Assembly: GCA_014192065.1 (NCBI GenBank)
Contig: BJHH01000005.1
Coordinates: forward strand, 62,001-126,000
Direction of reading: 5' to 3'
From: Gemmatimonadota bacterium
GTDB lineage: Bacteria > Gemmatimonadota > Gemmatimonadetes > Gemmatimonadales > Gemmatimonadaceae
Length of the DNA stretch: 64,000 bases
This document shows positions 50,101 to 58,173 of this stretch, piece by piece; the first letter of the stretch is position 1, and each line of letters begins with the position of its first letter. A model generated the notes under the pieces. That model searched no databases. It worked only from the letters and a program-made list of their open reading frames with translations, and was not told where the DNA came from. A program made the position numbers and the translations under genes.

Positions 50101-50281
50101 TGGCGTACCGCGACGCGACAGCTGCGCCAGCCGACATGCCGCCCAGATAAATCATTAGGACGATGACCTGGGCGTATGCGGAGTGGCCGACGAAAAGGCC
50201 GAGGTACCGGCTCCAGATGGCCTCGTACATGAGGCCGGCGGCCCCCGAGAGGATGAAGCAGATCGTCAATAAGACCGGCAT
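47102..50281 (-). CDS. Membrane-anchored spermidine-synthase-like protein
   Basis: 1059 residues from ATG 50281; upstream open frame of 136 codons is rejected. The N-terminal half has about twelve or more membrane helices in two blocks (LTICFILSGAAGLMYEAIWSRYLGLFVG and IMLSVAAGTALSSFIYEIAWVRMLSL are similar halves), joined by a low-complexity linker with a PAVGV repeat. A methyltransferase-type nucleotide fold follows: AVIGNGSGMSSHFLLGSPTIEELVTIDIEPEM. The expected aminopropyltransferase loop is LSEPSNPWVSGVSGLFTDEFY, lacking the DSTDP-type catalytic Asp pair, so polyamine synthesis is uncertain. The C-terminal 250 residues are helical. Such fused proteins are widespread and of unknown function. 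It converges on the D-aminoacylase gene. Confidence 0.83.
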   Translation of the reverse strand: MPVLLTICFILSGAAGLMYEAIWSRYLGLFVGHSAYAQVIVLMIYLGGMSAGAAVASRYASRIKEPLVGYAAIEVAVGILGLFFHGIFESTTAFAYTSIFPALTSGTTLVIVKWTLASLLILPQSVLLGMTFPLMTSGFLRLVSSDGTRESGRVLGLLYFANSIGAAAGVLIAGFYLIAVVGLPGTILTAAIINILVGLAVFASVRLTQDAAPAVGVPAVGVPAVGAPAVGAPASAAGSTEMPDPSEATPTAVSAPTPVATRTATPTIAIELPLLWRIMLSVAAGTALSSFIYEIAWVRMLSLVLGSATHSFELMLSAFILGLALGAYWVRSRADSFRSPIRALAVTQWAMGALAIATLTAYLSSFDWMAFLIQGLDQNAEGYQFFTVAKYGIAMAVMVPATFCAGITLPLITRILIGAGGGERSIGAVYSVNTLGSIVGVTLAALVLIPVVGLKTLLILGGVIDMALGVWLMFIAGRTNASTHRFAVALVGASVLVVAGGFINADFDRGILTSGVFRYGTTPQPGKRDHGIVFYEDGRTATVSVRKSDDGSYSISTNGKPDASLSPEWFASDTSTIAPSRLDGDESTQVLLPLTTLAHVPNAKRGAVIGNGSGMSSHFLLGSPTIEELVTIDIEPEMINGSRLFYPVNKRVFDDPRSRYVHDDAKSYFAASNSTFDFILSEPSNPWVSGVSGLFTDEFYKRVRTYLTPDGVFGQWLHLYEIDDGLVLSVIKAVHKNFPSYEIYRTADVDILIVASNKPELPKPDWSVFSLPNIQADLKHFHLITPEAAEGTKLVTREALVPLIGDAEGANSDFYPTLDLMSEQTRYEKRFSRGFAGLGDDRFDLGALLTGRKTGPSDEPLAPLDVERVRYRAVSAAMRLGRGPAVDSKDRPRFRAAMAKYQTLKDRMAANHAPSDWPEFMTLAMDVEQDLHSGTMGWADESFYASLTQFAKAQNAPADAMAAIKFMHGVSTYSWLEASSQVDALLFAIENDVKWVDPDTFRDGAVVSLLRTGQYTKARTVFNRMAERVARKQNDLRVRMLGAAVAAVTVPDSSAVQKR
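49581..49649 (-). repeat. 15-bp in-frame tandem repeat
   Basis: The unit GCAGGCGCGCCAACC occurs four times plus a partial copy, with one substitution shared by copies three and four. It encodes PAVGV/PAVGA repeats in the linker between the two membrane blocks of the spermidine-synthase-like protein. Confidence 0.9.
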
Positions 50282-50712
50282 ATGCGGCTCAAAGCTACGT
50301 GAGAGTGGTGCGGGACGCTTCTCATGTCCCGCGCACCATCGTGACGCGGCGGTCGGTCTCCCGCGGTGCGACAGTTTTGCGGGCATGGACTGGATGCATA
50401 TTCTTCGCACTGCTGACTCACCTTCTCGACCGGTGCGCCCGCGCAACCGAACACAACGCGCGGTGTCCCATACGCACCACGGAGGGCCGATGGCCGAACG
50501 GTCGCAGGTGCTTGGCATCACGCGGATCGCCATGACGGTGCGTGACACGCCGGATACGCTCTGGCTCATGAGTGAAGTCATTATCAACCAATGAGTTAGC
50601 GTAACAGGCTGGCCGCGGATATATGCACCGCGACAACACCCGTTGTATGCAAGTGCGTGCTTGCTTATGATGCAAGCAGTCACTGGCATCGTTTTTTCAC
50701 CACGGATGGGTC
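50282..50712. other. 431-bp divergent region before the efflux operon
   Basis: No gene is supported here; open frames present are short and out of character. The half nearest the TetR gene is AT-richer and contains a small ACAAC-ACCC-GTTGT hairpin (50633-50646), a promoter and the operator half-sites listed separately. The promoter of the minus-strand spermidine-synthase-like gene must lie in the other half, but I could not pick it out. Confidence 0.5.
50643..50677 (+). promoter_or_regulatory. Sigma-70-type promoter with overlapping TetR operator half-sites
   Basis: A -35 TTGTAT (50643-50648), 17-base spacer and -10 TATGAT (50666-50671) give a good housekeeping promoter 41 bases before the TetR start. 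Three half-sites of GCAAG/CTTGC overlap it: GCAAG 50649-50653, CTTGC 50660-50664, GCAAGC 50672-50677. They form two overlapping inverted repeats, the layout expected for autorepression by the TetR product. Confidence 0.6.
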
Positions 50713-51315
50713 ATGGTTGCTCCAACTCGCGAGCATATTCTCACGGCCGCGGCGCGGCTCTACGCCGAGCACGGCTTTCGTGGCACCACCACCCGCGCGA
50801 TCGCCGAAAAAGCGGGGGTGAACGAAGTCACGGTGTTCCGGATTTTCGGAAGCAAGGAAACCCTGATCGTCGAGGCGATGCGTGCCCACGGGGTCCCCGT
50901 GAATGTCGGCACCTTACCGGCCACGCCGGTCGACCCCGAGCAGGAACTCGCCGCGTGGGCGATCCAGACGCGCAAGGTGCTCGTCTCCATCCGTGCGATG
51001 ATCCGCCAGGCGATGAGCGACGCGGAGCAGAATCCTGAGATGCCGCGTTCTGTCACGCGCGGAGCCGAAGCGATGTTCGACACGATCCATCAGTACCTCG
51101 AGCGCCTACGGGACGCGGGTTTTGTGCCCGAGGCCGCCGAAACGCAGGTGGCTGGCGGCATACTCGTGAGCGCGCTCTTTCACGACGCGATGTGGCGCGA
51201 GTTTATGCCACAACACTTCTCGCCCGTGGCGACCGCGCCGGCCAGCTACGCCCGGCTCTGCCTCAAGTCGATCGGCTTCAACGCCGCGGTACGAGAGCAA
51301 CGGGTGGCGTCGTGA
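50713..51315 (+). CDS. TetR/AcrR-family transcriptional regulator of an efflux operon
   Basis: 200 residues from ATG 50713. The N-terminal helix-turn-helix reads REHILTAAARLYAEHGFRGTTTRAIAEKAGVNEVTVFRIFGSKETLI (residues 6-52), the classic TetR DNA-binding domain. The C-terminal helices should bind a ligand. Its gene is immediately followed by TolC, MFP and RND genes, so it probably represses the efflux operon and itself until an effector binds. The reading frame of the outer-membrane protein begins at the overlap with its stop. Confidence 0.9.
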   Translation: MVAPTREHILTAAARLYAEHGFRGTTTRAIAEKAGVNEVTVFRIFGSKETLIVEAMRAHGVPVNVGTLPATPVDPEQELAAWAIQTRKVLVSIRAMIRQAMSDAEQNPEMPRSVTRGAEAMFDTIHQYLERLRDAGFVPEAAETQVAGGILVSALFHDAMWREFMPQHFSPVATAPASYARLCLKSIGFNAAVREQRVAS

Positions 51316-51353
51316 TCGCGCATCCGATTCCTGTTCCCGATTCACGCCTGTCC

Positions 51354-52868
51354 ATGACCCGCATCCATCCAGCACCCGACATGTCTTCCCTCCTCTCGCG
51401 CCGAGTGGGCGCCCTGATCCTGATTCCCGCCTTCGCGGCGGTCGCGTTTGCGACCGCGGCATCCGCGCAAGGCGCGAGTGGCGCACCGCCGATCGCGGTC
51501 TCCCTCTCCGACGCACTCCGTATGGCCGCGGGCGTTTCGCACACGGTGAACACCGCCGCGGCCGGCGCACGTCGTGCGCGGGGCCAGCAGCGGCAGGCCC
51601 GCGCGCAGTTCTTTCCGCAGCTTTCGGGCGGCGCCGGATACCAGCGCACGCTGCAGAGCCAGTTCGCGGAAATCCAGAAACGCGACGACGCATCGAAGCC
51701 GGCGTCCGGCGGCAGCGCCACGTCGAATTCGTCCGACAGTTTCGGCTCGATTACCAAAATCTTCTCGTCCGAAGTGACCGAGACGGTCACGCTGAATTTT
51801 TCACAGAACGTCTTTACCGCCGGCCGCGTGGAAGCGTCGAATGCGCTCGCTGATGCGGCACGCACAGCCGCAGACATCGGTCTTGATGCCGCGCGCGCTC
51901 AGGTGGCGCTCGACGTGGCGCAGGCCTATTACGACGCGGTCGCAGCCAAGCAGCTCGCGCTGATCGCCGACAGTACGCTCGCACAGGCGGAGCGTTCGTT
52001 GCAGCACACGACGCTCGCCAACGAAGTCGGCTCAGCGTCGGAGTTCGACCTCCTCCGTGCGCGCGTGGCCCGCGACAACCAGCGCCCGGTGGTCATCCAG
52101 GCCAAGGGCCATCGGGAGATCGCGCTCCTCCGGTTGCGACAGCTGCTCGGTGTGCCGCTCGCGCAGGCCCTCGTGCTGACGACGCCGATTCGCGACGAAG
52201 GCGCCGCGGAGCCGGTGTTGCTTGAGCGGCCGATCGAGATTCCCGGCGCGAATCGCGCGCTGGTGCCTGATACGTCGTCGGCACGACGCTCCACGGTTCG
52301 TCAGGCCGAAGCGAACGTGGAAGCGCAGCGCGCGGCGTTGCGTGCTGCGCGCTGGGAACGGTTGCCCTCAGTGCAGGTGACGTCACTCTACCAGCGTTTC
52401 GCGTATCCCGCGACCGGCGCGATCCTCCCGAACTCGTTCGGGCTTTCCTATCCGAACTGGGCGGTCACGGCGGGGTTCTCGTTTCCGATTTTCACTGGCG
52501 GCCGCATCGCCGGCGACCGGATGGTGGCGGAAGCCAACCTGACCGAGGCCGAGGAGTCACTGGCGCAGACAAAGGAATTCGCGGCACTCGACGCGCGCAC
52601 GGCCGTGATGCAGATGGAGCAGGCGCAGGCGGCCTACGCTGCGAGTGTCGGCACGGACGCGCAGGCGGCCAAGGCGTACGCGATCGCTGAAGTGCGCCAG
52701 CAGGAAGGAATTTCGACGCAGGTGGAGTTGCAGCAGGCGCGGACGCAGTACGAGCAGGCCCAGCTCAACCGGGTGCTGGCGGCGAAGGATCTCGAGATCG
52801 CACGGCTTCGCCTGGCGCTGCTGAAGGATCTGCCGCTCGCGACCCCGACCCCGGCCGGGAGACGGTAG
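51354..52868 (+). CDS. TolC-family outer-membrane efflux protein
   Basis: 504 residues from ATG 51354; GTG 51312 (overlapping the TetR stop as GTGA) and ATG 51381 are alternatives. A signal peptide is visible (SRRVGALILIPAFAAVAFATAASAQ). The body has the two repeated helical halves of TolC proteins: SLSDALRMAAGVSHTVNTAAAGARRARGQQRQARAQFFPQL near the N-terminus, and STVRQAEANVEAQRAALRAARWERLPSVQVTSLYQRF with FSFPIFTGGR in the second. It forms the trimeric outer-membrane channel for the adaptor and pump encoded next. Start choice is uncertain by 14 or 9 codons. Confidence 0.88.
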   Translation: MTRIHPAPDMSSLLSRRVGALILIPAFAAVAFATAASAQGASGAPPIAVSLSDALRMAAGVSHTVNTAAAGARRARGQQRQARAQFFPQLSGGAGYQRTLQSQFAEIQKRDDASKPASGGSATSNSSDSFGSITKIFSSEVTETVTLNFSQNVFTAGRVEASNALADAARTAADIGLDAARAQVALDVAQAYYDAVAAKQLALIADSTLAQAERSLQHTTLANEVGSASEFDLLRARVARDNQRPVVIQAKGHREIALLRLRQLLGVPLAQALVLTTPIRDEGAAEPVLLERPIEIPGANRALVPDTSSARRSTVRQAEANVEAQRAALRAARWERLPSVQVTSLYQRFAYPATGAILPNSFGLSYPNWAVTAGFSFPIFTGGRIAGDRMVAEANLTEAEESLAQTKEFAALDARTAVMQMEQAQAAYAASVGTDAQAAKAYAIAEVRQQEGISTQVELQQARTQYEQAQLNRVLAAKDLEIARLRLALLKDLPLATPTPAGRR

Positions 52869-53001
52869 TGGGTAACGGCAATTTCGAGCAGGCTGCACAC
52901 GGTACGCCGTAGCACGGCTACCGCCAACGACCAAACGATCCGAACGGACTACGGTCCGCGTACGACGAACCCAACAGCGAACCCAACTGAGACCAGCGCC
53001 G

Positions 53002-54177
53002 ATGTCACCGAAGAACCAAATCACCGCCGCAGTATTGATGACCGCCTCCGCCATCCTCGCTGCGTGCGGCGGGCAAGGCGCTGAATCCAACACCCCGGTC
53101 GCCGCGCCCATGATGAGCCTGAGCCCGGACAACATCGCGATCGCGCAGCGGTCGACGATCACGTCGGGTCCCGCGATCTCGGGCACGCTCGTCGCCGACC
53201 GGACCGCGTCGATTCGTGCCGAAGTGCCGGGTTCCGTGCTCGCGGTGCTGCTCGACCCTGGCTCACCGGTGAGCAATGGCACGCCGCTCGTGCGGATCGA
53301 CGACTCGGCGATTCGCGATGCCTTTCTCTCTGCGAAGAGCGGTGTGACGCAGGCCGATCTGGCCGCCGATATCGCCAAGCGCGAACAAAGCCGCGCCGAG
53401 AAGCTGCTGGCCGCCGGTGCGATTGCGGCCAACGTGGTTGAAATCGCCCGCCGCTCCGCGCTTGGCGCGGCTGCGGCGCTCGACGACGCCAAGGCTCGAC
53501 TCGCCAGCGCGCAGAAGCAGATGGACCACACGGTAGTGAAGGCGCCGTACGACGGCATCGTGAGCGAGCGGCAGGTGAATCCCGGGGATGTCGTGGCACC
53601 GGGCGCGCCACTGGTCACGATCGTGGATCCATCCACGATGCGTCTTGAGGGTTCGGTGCCCGCCGACCAGCTCGCCAACATTCGGGTTGGCGCGCCCGTG
53701 ACGTTCACAGTGACGGGCTACCCGAACCGCACATTCCATGGTTCGGTCAGCAACATCTATCCGAGCGCCGATCCGGGCACGCGTCAGGTGCGCCTCTACG
53801 TGCGGATCCCGAACGCTGGTCGCGGGCTCGTCGCGGGACTATTCGCGACTGGCCGGGTGGCCTCGTCAACGCACAGCGGCATCGTCGTGCCGATGACCGC
53901 GATCGATCAGCGCGGACTCCGGCCGTCGGTGTCGCGCCTCCGCGGCGGAACGACGGAACGGGTGGACGTCACGCTCGGCACGAAGGACGACGCCACGGAA
54001 CAGATCGAGATCACGACGGGCGTCACGCCGGGTGACACACTGCTCCTCGGCGCCGCGCAGGGAATCACGCCCGGTACGCCGCTCAGGATTTCGACTGGCA
54101 GCGACAAGTCCGCCGCCGCGCCGGTGCCCGTGCTCGACGCGCCCGCGAAAGCGACACCCAAGACGGCCAAGCCGTAA
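53002..54177 (+). CDS. RND efflux periplasmic adaptor lipoprotein (MFP family)
   Basis: 391 residues from ATG 53002. The signal peptide ends in a lipobox, SAILAAC (Cys22), so the protein is anchored by lipid. The usual order is seen: first barrel strand with TLVADRTASIRAEVPGSVLAVLLDPGSPVSNGTPLVRID, alpha-hairpin (LAADIAKREQSRAEKLLAAGAIAAN..AALDDAKARLASAQKQM), lipoyl strand VVKAPYDGIVSERQVNPGDVVAPGAPLVTIVD, beta-barrel and membrane-proximal domains. It links the RND pump to TolC. It lies between the TolC gene (133 bases) and the RND gene (12 bases). Confidence 0.9.
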   Translation: MSPKNQITAAVLMTASAILAACGGQGAESNTPVAAPMMSLSPDNIAIAQRSTITSGPAISGTLVADRTASIRAEVPGSVLAVLLDPGSPVSNGTPLVRIDDSAIRDAFLSAKSGVTQADLAADIAKREQSRAEKLLAAGAIAANVVEIARRSALGAAAALDDAKARLASAQKQMDHTVVKAPYDGIVSERQVNPGDVVAPGAPLVTIVDPSTMRLEGSVPADQLANIRVGAPVTFTVTGYPNRTFHGSVSNIYPSADPGTRQVRLYVRIPNAGRGLVAGLFATGRVASSTHSGIVVPMTAIDQRGLRPSVSRLRGGTTERVDVTLGTKDDATEQIEITTGVTPGDTLLLGAAQGITPGTPLRISTGSDKSAAAPVPVLDAPAKATPKTAKP

Positions 54178-54189
54178 GGACGACGACCC

Positions 54190-57100
54190 ATGTTCATTTC
54201 TGATTTTGCCATCAAGAAACCGATCGTCACCATCGTGTCGATGGTGGCGCTCGTGGTGTTCGGACTCTTCGCGCTGGGTCAGCTGCAGACCGATGAATTC
54301 CCCGACGTCGTCCAGCCGATCGTCAACGTGGCCATCCCGTATCCTGGTGCGTCCCCTGAGGTCGTCGAACGCGAAGTCCTCGATCGCGTCGAGGAGGCTG
54401 TTTCCGGTATTTCCGGCGTGGACCGGATGCAGGGCACGGCGCAAGACGGCTTCGCGAATGTGACGGTGTACTTCGTATTTGAGAAGGACATCCAGCAGGC
54501 GTCGCAGGACATCCGTGACAAGATCTCCTCGATTCGCGACCAGCTTCCCGCGGAAATCAAAGAGCCGATTCTCTCGCGCTTTGACCCGCAGGACCAGCCA
54601 ATCGTGCAGCTCTCGCTCAACTCGAGCTCGCTTGACGCACCGAGCCTGACGCGGCTCGCGGATCCCGGGATGACGAAGGACCTCCGCTCGATTCCAGGCG
54701 TGGCCGACGCCAACGTCGTGGGCGGTGTGCAGCGCGAACTGACCATCGAGATCCGACCGGACGCCATGCGCGCGGCTGGGATAAGTGTGGGTCAGCTCGT
54801 GGCGGCGCTTCAGTCGCAGAATCTGGCGGTGCCCGTCGGTAAGCTCACGGGTGCGCTCGACGAACGCGCGATTCGCCTCCGCGGCAAACTGGAGACGCCG
54901 GCGGATTTTATGAGTCTGGTGATCGCCGAGCGCGCGGGCCGGACGATCCGGCTCAGCGAAATCGCGACGGCGAAGGACGGGACGGCTGAGCCGACGACCT
55001 CCGCGAATTTTAGCGGCCGTGAGTCGATCGGCATCCTCATCAGGAAATCAAAGGGCTACAGTACGTCCGAAGTCGCGCGTGCGGTGCTCAAGCAGGTCGA
55101 GGTCATCCGTGCGGCGTTGCCGGCCGGCACCAAGCTCGACGTGGTGCAGAACGCTGGCGACCGCGTCGAGGCGTCAGTGCGCAATGTGAATGAGGCGCTG
55201 CTCGAGGGCGCGGCGCTCACGGTGCTCGTGGTCTTCCTTTTCCTGAACTCGTGGCGCTCGACCGTCATCACCGGCCTGGCGTTACCGGTCTCGGTGATCT
55301 CGGCGTTCATCGCGGTCTGGGCGTTTGGTTTCACGCTCAACACGATGTCGCTGCTCGGACTCTCGCTTGCGATCGGCATCTTGATCGACGACGCGATTGT
55401 CGTGCGGGAGAACATCGTGCGGCACATCGAAATGGGCAAAGACCATTTTCGCGCGTCGCACGAGGGCACCGATGAAATCGGACTCGCCGTCGCGGCGACG
55501 ACCTTCTCGATTGTCGCGGTCTTCGTGCCGATCGGATTCATGGGAGACGTGCCCGGCCAGTGGTTCAAGCCGTTCGCGCTGACGATCGCGTGCGCCGTCA
55601 TGGTCTCGTTGTTCGTGAGTTTCTCGCTCGACCCGATGTTGTCGGCGTATTGGGCCGACCCGCAGACGGAGGCCCACGAACGTCGCAATCCGATCGCGCG
55701 CGCCCTTGATGGATTCAACCACTGGTTCAACCGCCAGGCTGACCGCTACACGACGGTCGTGGCGTGGGCGCTCGACCACCGCTGGTCGATGGCTGCGTTG
55801 GCGACGCTCACCTTCGTTGGCGCGCTCTGGCTGCAGGCGACGTATGGCGGATTTGGCTTTGTGCCGGAGTCCGACCGCAGTGAAGTGTTCGTGGAAGTGC
55901 AGACGCCACCGGGCTCGAACCTTGAGTACACCAAGATGAAGGTCGAGGAAGCGGCACGGATCGCGCGCACACACACCGATCTGGTGGCGTATACGTTCTC
56001 GACGATTGGCGCGAGCAGCATCACGATTCCTGGTGCCAGTCTCGCTGCCGCGGATCTGGGCAGCCTCTATGTGCGCATGAAGCCCAAGGCCGAGCGCCGT
56101 GTGAGTCAGTCGGAGCTCGGTGAAATTCTCCGCAGTGAAATGCCGCAGGTGGGTGGCGCGACGGTCTCCGTGTTCACGAGCGGGTTCGGCGGTGCGCGCA
56201 AGCAGATCCAACTTCAACTCCGTGGCAAGGATGCCGCCGTACTCGGCCGGCTCGCGGACTCGGTGCTCACTCTCGTGAAGGCTGTTCCCGGTGCGGTGGA
56301 CGTGGGACTCTCGACCAAGGGCAAAAAGCCGGAACTCGAGATTCAGCTCAATCGTGAGCTCGCTGGATCGATGGGCGTGACCGTGGGACAGGTGGCGCAG
56401 GCGCTGCGTCCCGCGTTCGCGGGCGTCGATGCCGGTGACTGGGTGGATCCGTCAGGCGAGAACCGGAAGGTTCGCGTGCGGCTCGCACCCGAGTCGCGCC
56501 GCCGTGCGGCAGACATCGAGCAGCTTCCGCTGTTGGTGGGTGGACAGAACGGCGCGCCGCCGCGCACGATGCCGCTCGGCCAGATCGCTTCGATCCGTCC
56601 GTCGCTCGGACCCGCCGTGATCAGTCACCTGAGCCGTGAAAACGTGATCGTGATCGAGTCCAACACCCAGGGTCGTTCGCTCGGTGAGGTCAATGCGTCA
56701 ATCCAACAGGCCATCGCGGGGATGGTGTTGCCAGCTGGGTACCGCTTCTCGTCGGGTGGCGAAGTAGCTGATCAGGAAAAGGTGTTCAGCAAGATGCTGG
56801 CCGCGATGGGCATCGCGGTGCTGCTGATGTACCTCATTCTCGTGGTGCAGTTCGGCTCGTTCATCGAACCGCTCGCGATCATGGTCTCGTTGCCGCTCTC
56901 GTTGATTGGCGTGGTGCTCGCGCTGCTGTTGACCGGCAACACGCTCAACATCATGTCGATGATCGGCGTGCTGATGTTGATGGGCATCGTGGCGAAGAAT
57001 GCGATTCTGCTGATTGACTTCGCGAAGTGGGGGCAGGAGGGCGGGAAGGACCGGCGTACCGCGCTCATCGAGGCGGGCCGCGTGCGGCTCCGCCCGATCA

Positions 57101-57372
57101 TGATGACGACGATCGCGCTGATTGCCGGCATGATTCCCGTGGCACTCGGTCGCGGCGAGGGTGCCGATTTCCGCGCGCCGCTCGGGATCGCGATCATCGG
57201 CGGCGTGATCACGTCCACCTTCCTCACGCTGCTGGTGATTCCGACGGTGTACGAGATCCTCGACGATTGGCGTCTGAAGTTCAGCGCGATGTTCAAGTTC
57301 CCGGAGCGGCCCAATACCGAGGAGTACATGATTCCGAAGGACGTACGCGCCACGGTGCACACCGGGCACTAG
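54190..57372 (+). CDS. RND-family (AcrB/MexB-type, HAE1) multidrug efflux pump
   Basis: 1060 residues from ATG 54190, with AAGGA eight bases upstream. The two-fold repeated RND plan is clear: TM1 FAIKKPIVTIVSMVALVVFGLFA, porter sequence FPDVVQPIVNVAIPYPGASPEVVEREV, and TM4 GLSLAIGILIDDAIVVRENIVRH with the paired Asp of the proton relay. The second half mirrors it (GVLMLMGIVAKNAILLIDFAKWG, IMMTTIALIAGMIPVALGRGEGADFRAPLG). It uses proton influx to expel hydrophobic compounds with the adaptor and TolC products. It is full length and near the family norm of about 1030-1060 residues. Substrates unknown. Confidence 0.93.
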   Translation: MFISDFAIKKPIVTIVSMVALVVFGLFALGQLQTDEFPDVVQPIVNVAIPYPGASPEVVEREVLDRVEEAVSGISGVDRMQGTAQDGFANVTVYFVFEKDIQQASQDIRDKISSIRDQLPAEIKEPILSRFDPQDQPIVQLSLNSSSLDAPSLTRLADPGMTKDLRSIPGVADANVVGGVQRELTIEIRPDAMRAAGISVGQLVAALQSQNLAVPVGKLTGALDERAIRLRGKLETPADFMSLVIAERAGRTIRLSEIATAKDGTAEPTTSANFSGRESIGILIRKSKGYSTSEVARAVLKQVEVIRAALPAGTKLDVVQNAGDRVEASVRNVNEALLEGAALTVLVVFLFLNSWRSTVITGLALPVSVISAFIAVWAFGFTLNTMSLLGLSLAIGILIDDAIVVRENIVRHIEMGKDHFRASHEGTDEIGLAVAATTFSIVAVFVPIGFMGDVPGQWFKPFALTIACAVMVSLFVSFSLDPMLSAYWADPQTEAHERRNPIARALDGFNHWFNRQADRYTTVVAWALDHRWSMAALATLTFVGALWLQATYGGFGFVPESDRSEVFVEVQTPPGSNLEYTKMKVEEAARIARTHTDLVAYTFSTIGASSITIPGASLAAADLGSLYVRMKPKAERRVSQSELGEILRSEMPQVGGATVSVFTSGFGGARKQIQLQLRGKDAAVLGRLADSVLTLVKAVPGAVDVGLSTKGKKPELEIQLNRELAGSMGVTVGQVAQALRPAFAGVDAGDWVDPSGENRKVRVRLAPESRRRAADIEQLPLLVGGQNGAPPRTMPLGQIASIRPSLGPAVISHLSRENVIVIESNTQGRSLGEVNASIQQAIAGMVLPAGYRFSSGGEVADQEKVFSKMLAAMGIAVLLMYLILVVQFGSFIEPLAIMVSLPLSLIGVVLALLLTGNTLNIMSMIGVLMLMGIVAKNAILLIDFAKWGQEGGKDRRTALIEAGRVRLRPIMMTTIALIAGMIPVALGRGEGADFRAPLGIAIIGGVITSTFLTLLVIPTVYEILDDWRLKFSAMFKFPERPNTEEYMIPKDVRATVHTGH

Positions 57373-57391
57373 TCGGAGTTCAGCAGGGCAG

Positions 57392-57440
57392 GCAACGCAG
57401 AAGGGGAAGCGCGGTGAGAGCGCTTCCCCTTCTGCGTTGC
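57392..57440. terminator. Bidirectional terminator hairpin after the efflux operon
   Basis: A perfect 21-bp stem (57392-57412 with 57420-57440) around a 7-base loop lies between the RND stop and the convergent LTxxQ lipoprotein stop. It is the strongest hairpin found in the window and should end both transcripts. Confidence 0.85.
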
Positions 57441-57471
57441 GTTCACTCTCCGCCTTCGCGGAGCGACGACG

Positions 57472-58035
57472 TTACGGCGTCCTGGGTGGACGATCCGGCT
57501 TGTGCGCGTCGAGCCAAGCGCGCTGCTCGGCGGTCAGCAGGGCGTGAATTGCCGTGCGAAGCGCAGCAGCGGCGGCGTGCACACGATCGGCAGTCGGTTT
57601 GGCCGCAGCCAAAATGGCCCGAATCTCGTCTCGCGTCTTGCCGGCCTTGTGCGCTTGCCGTGCGGCGATGTGCGCGGCCTTCATGACAGCGATATCGGCG
57701 GCATTGGCCGTGTGAAAGGCCGTGACGAGGGCCTGGATCGCAGTCCGCTGCGTTTCTGTGAGCTTGAGGTTGTCGGGCAGTGCCGCGCCGGGACCTTTAC
57801 CGGTTGCCGCGCCCATCGGACCGCCAGCGAACGCCATGCCACCCATGAACGGCAGTGCGCCAACAGCGCTAAATGGACCACCGGGAAGGCCCTGAGACGC
57901 CGAGAAGGTGGCGACCACCGGATCCATCATGTCGAACTCAGCCTGCATCGTGTCGGGGCGCGTCGGCCAAACATCGCAACCGGCGGCGAGCACTGCGGCC
58001 CCGGAGACGACCGTCATCAGCTTGAACAACTTCAT
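57472..58035 (-). CDS. LTxxQ-motif (Spy/CpxP-like) lipoprotein
   Basis: 187 residues from ATG 58035, with AGGAG eight bases upstream. The signal ends in VLAAGC, a lipobox, so it is a lipoprotein. Two LTxxQ motifs occur (LKLTETQRTAIQAL and LLTAEQRAWLDAH), as in Spy/CpxP periplasmic chaperones, separated by an alanine-rich helical stretch (KAAHIAARQAHKAGKTRDEIRAILAAAK). The N-terminal quarter is Gly/Met rich. Spy-type proteins protect envelope proteins under stress; membrane tethering is unusual for them. It converges on the efflux operon and ends at the shared hairpin. Confidence 0.7.
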   Translation of the reverse strand: MKLFKLMTVVSGAAVLAAGCDVWPTRPDTMQAEFDMMDPVVATFSASQGLPGGPFSAVGALPFMGGMAFAGGPMGAATGKGPGAALPDNLKLTETQRTAIQALVTAFHTANAADIAVMKAAHIAARQAHKAGKTRDEIRAILAAAKPTADRVHAAAAALRTAIHALLTAEQRAWLDAHKPDRPPRTP

Positions 58036-58173
58036 CTGGGTTGCTCCTGAGAAGTGTTGGTGCAGAGGTGCGTTGGCTGCTGCAGCAACGGTGCGTCGAG
58101 CAGCGTCTCTTCGACGTTGGTTTGCGGGCAGGACCACCCGCTCAATCAATCTGACGCCACCGAGGTGTCGACG

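Noticed and set aside
47102-50281. A genuine spermidine synthase gene.
   Set aside because: The catalytic Asp motif is replaced, no speD or other polyamine gene is near, and the protein is a large membrane fusion.
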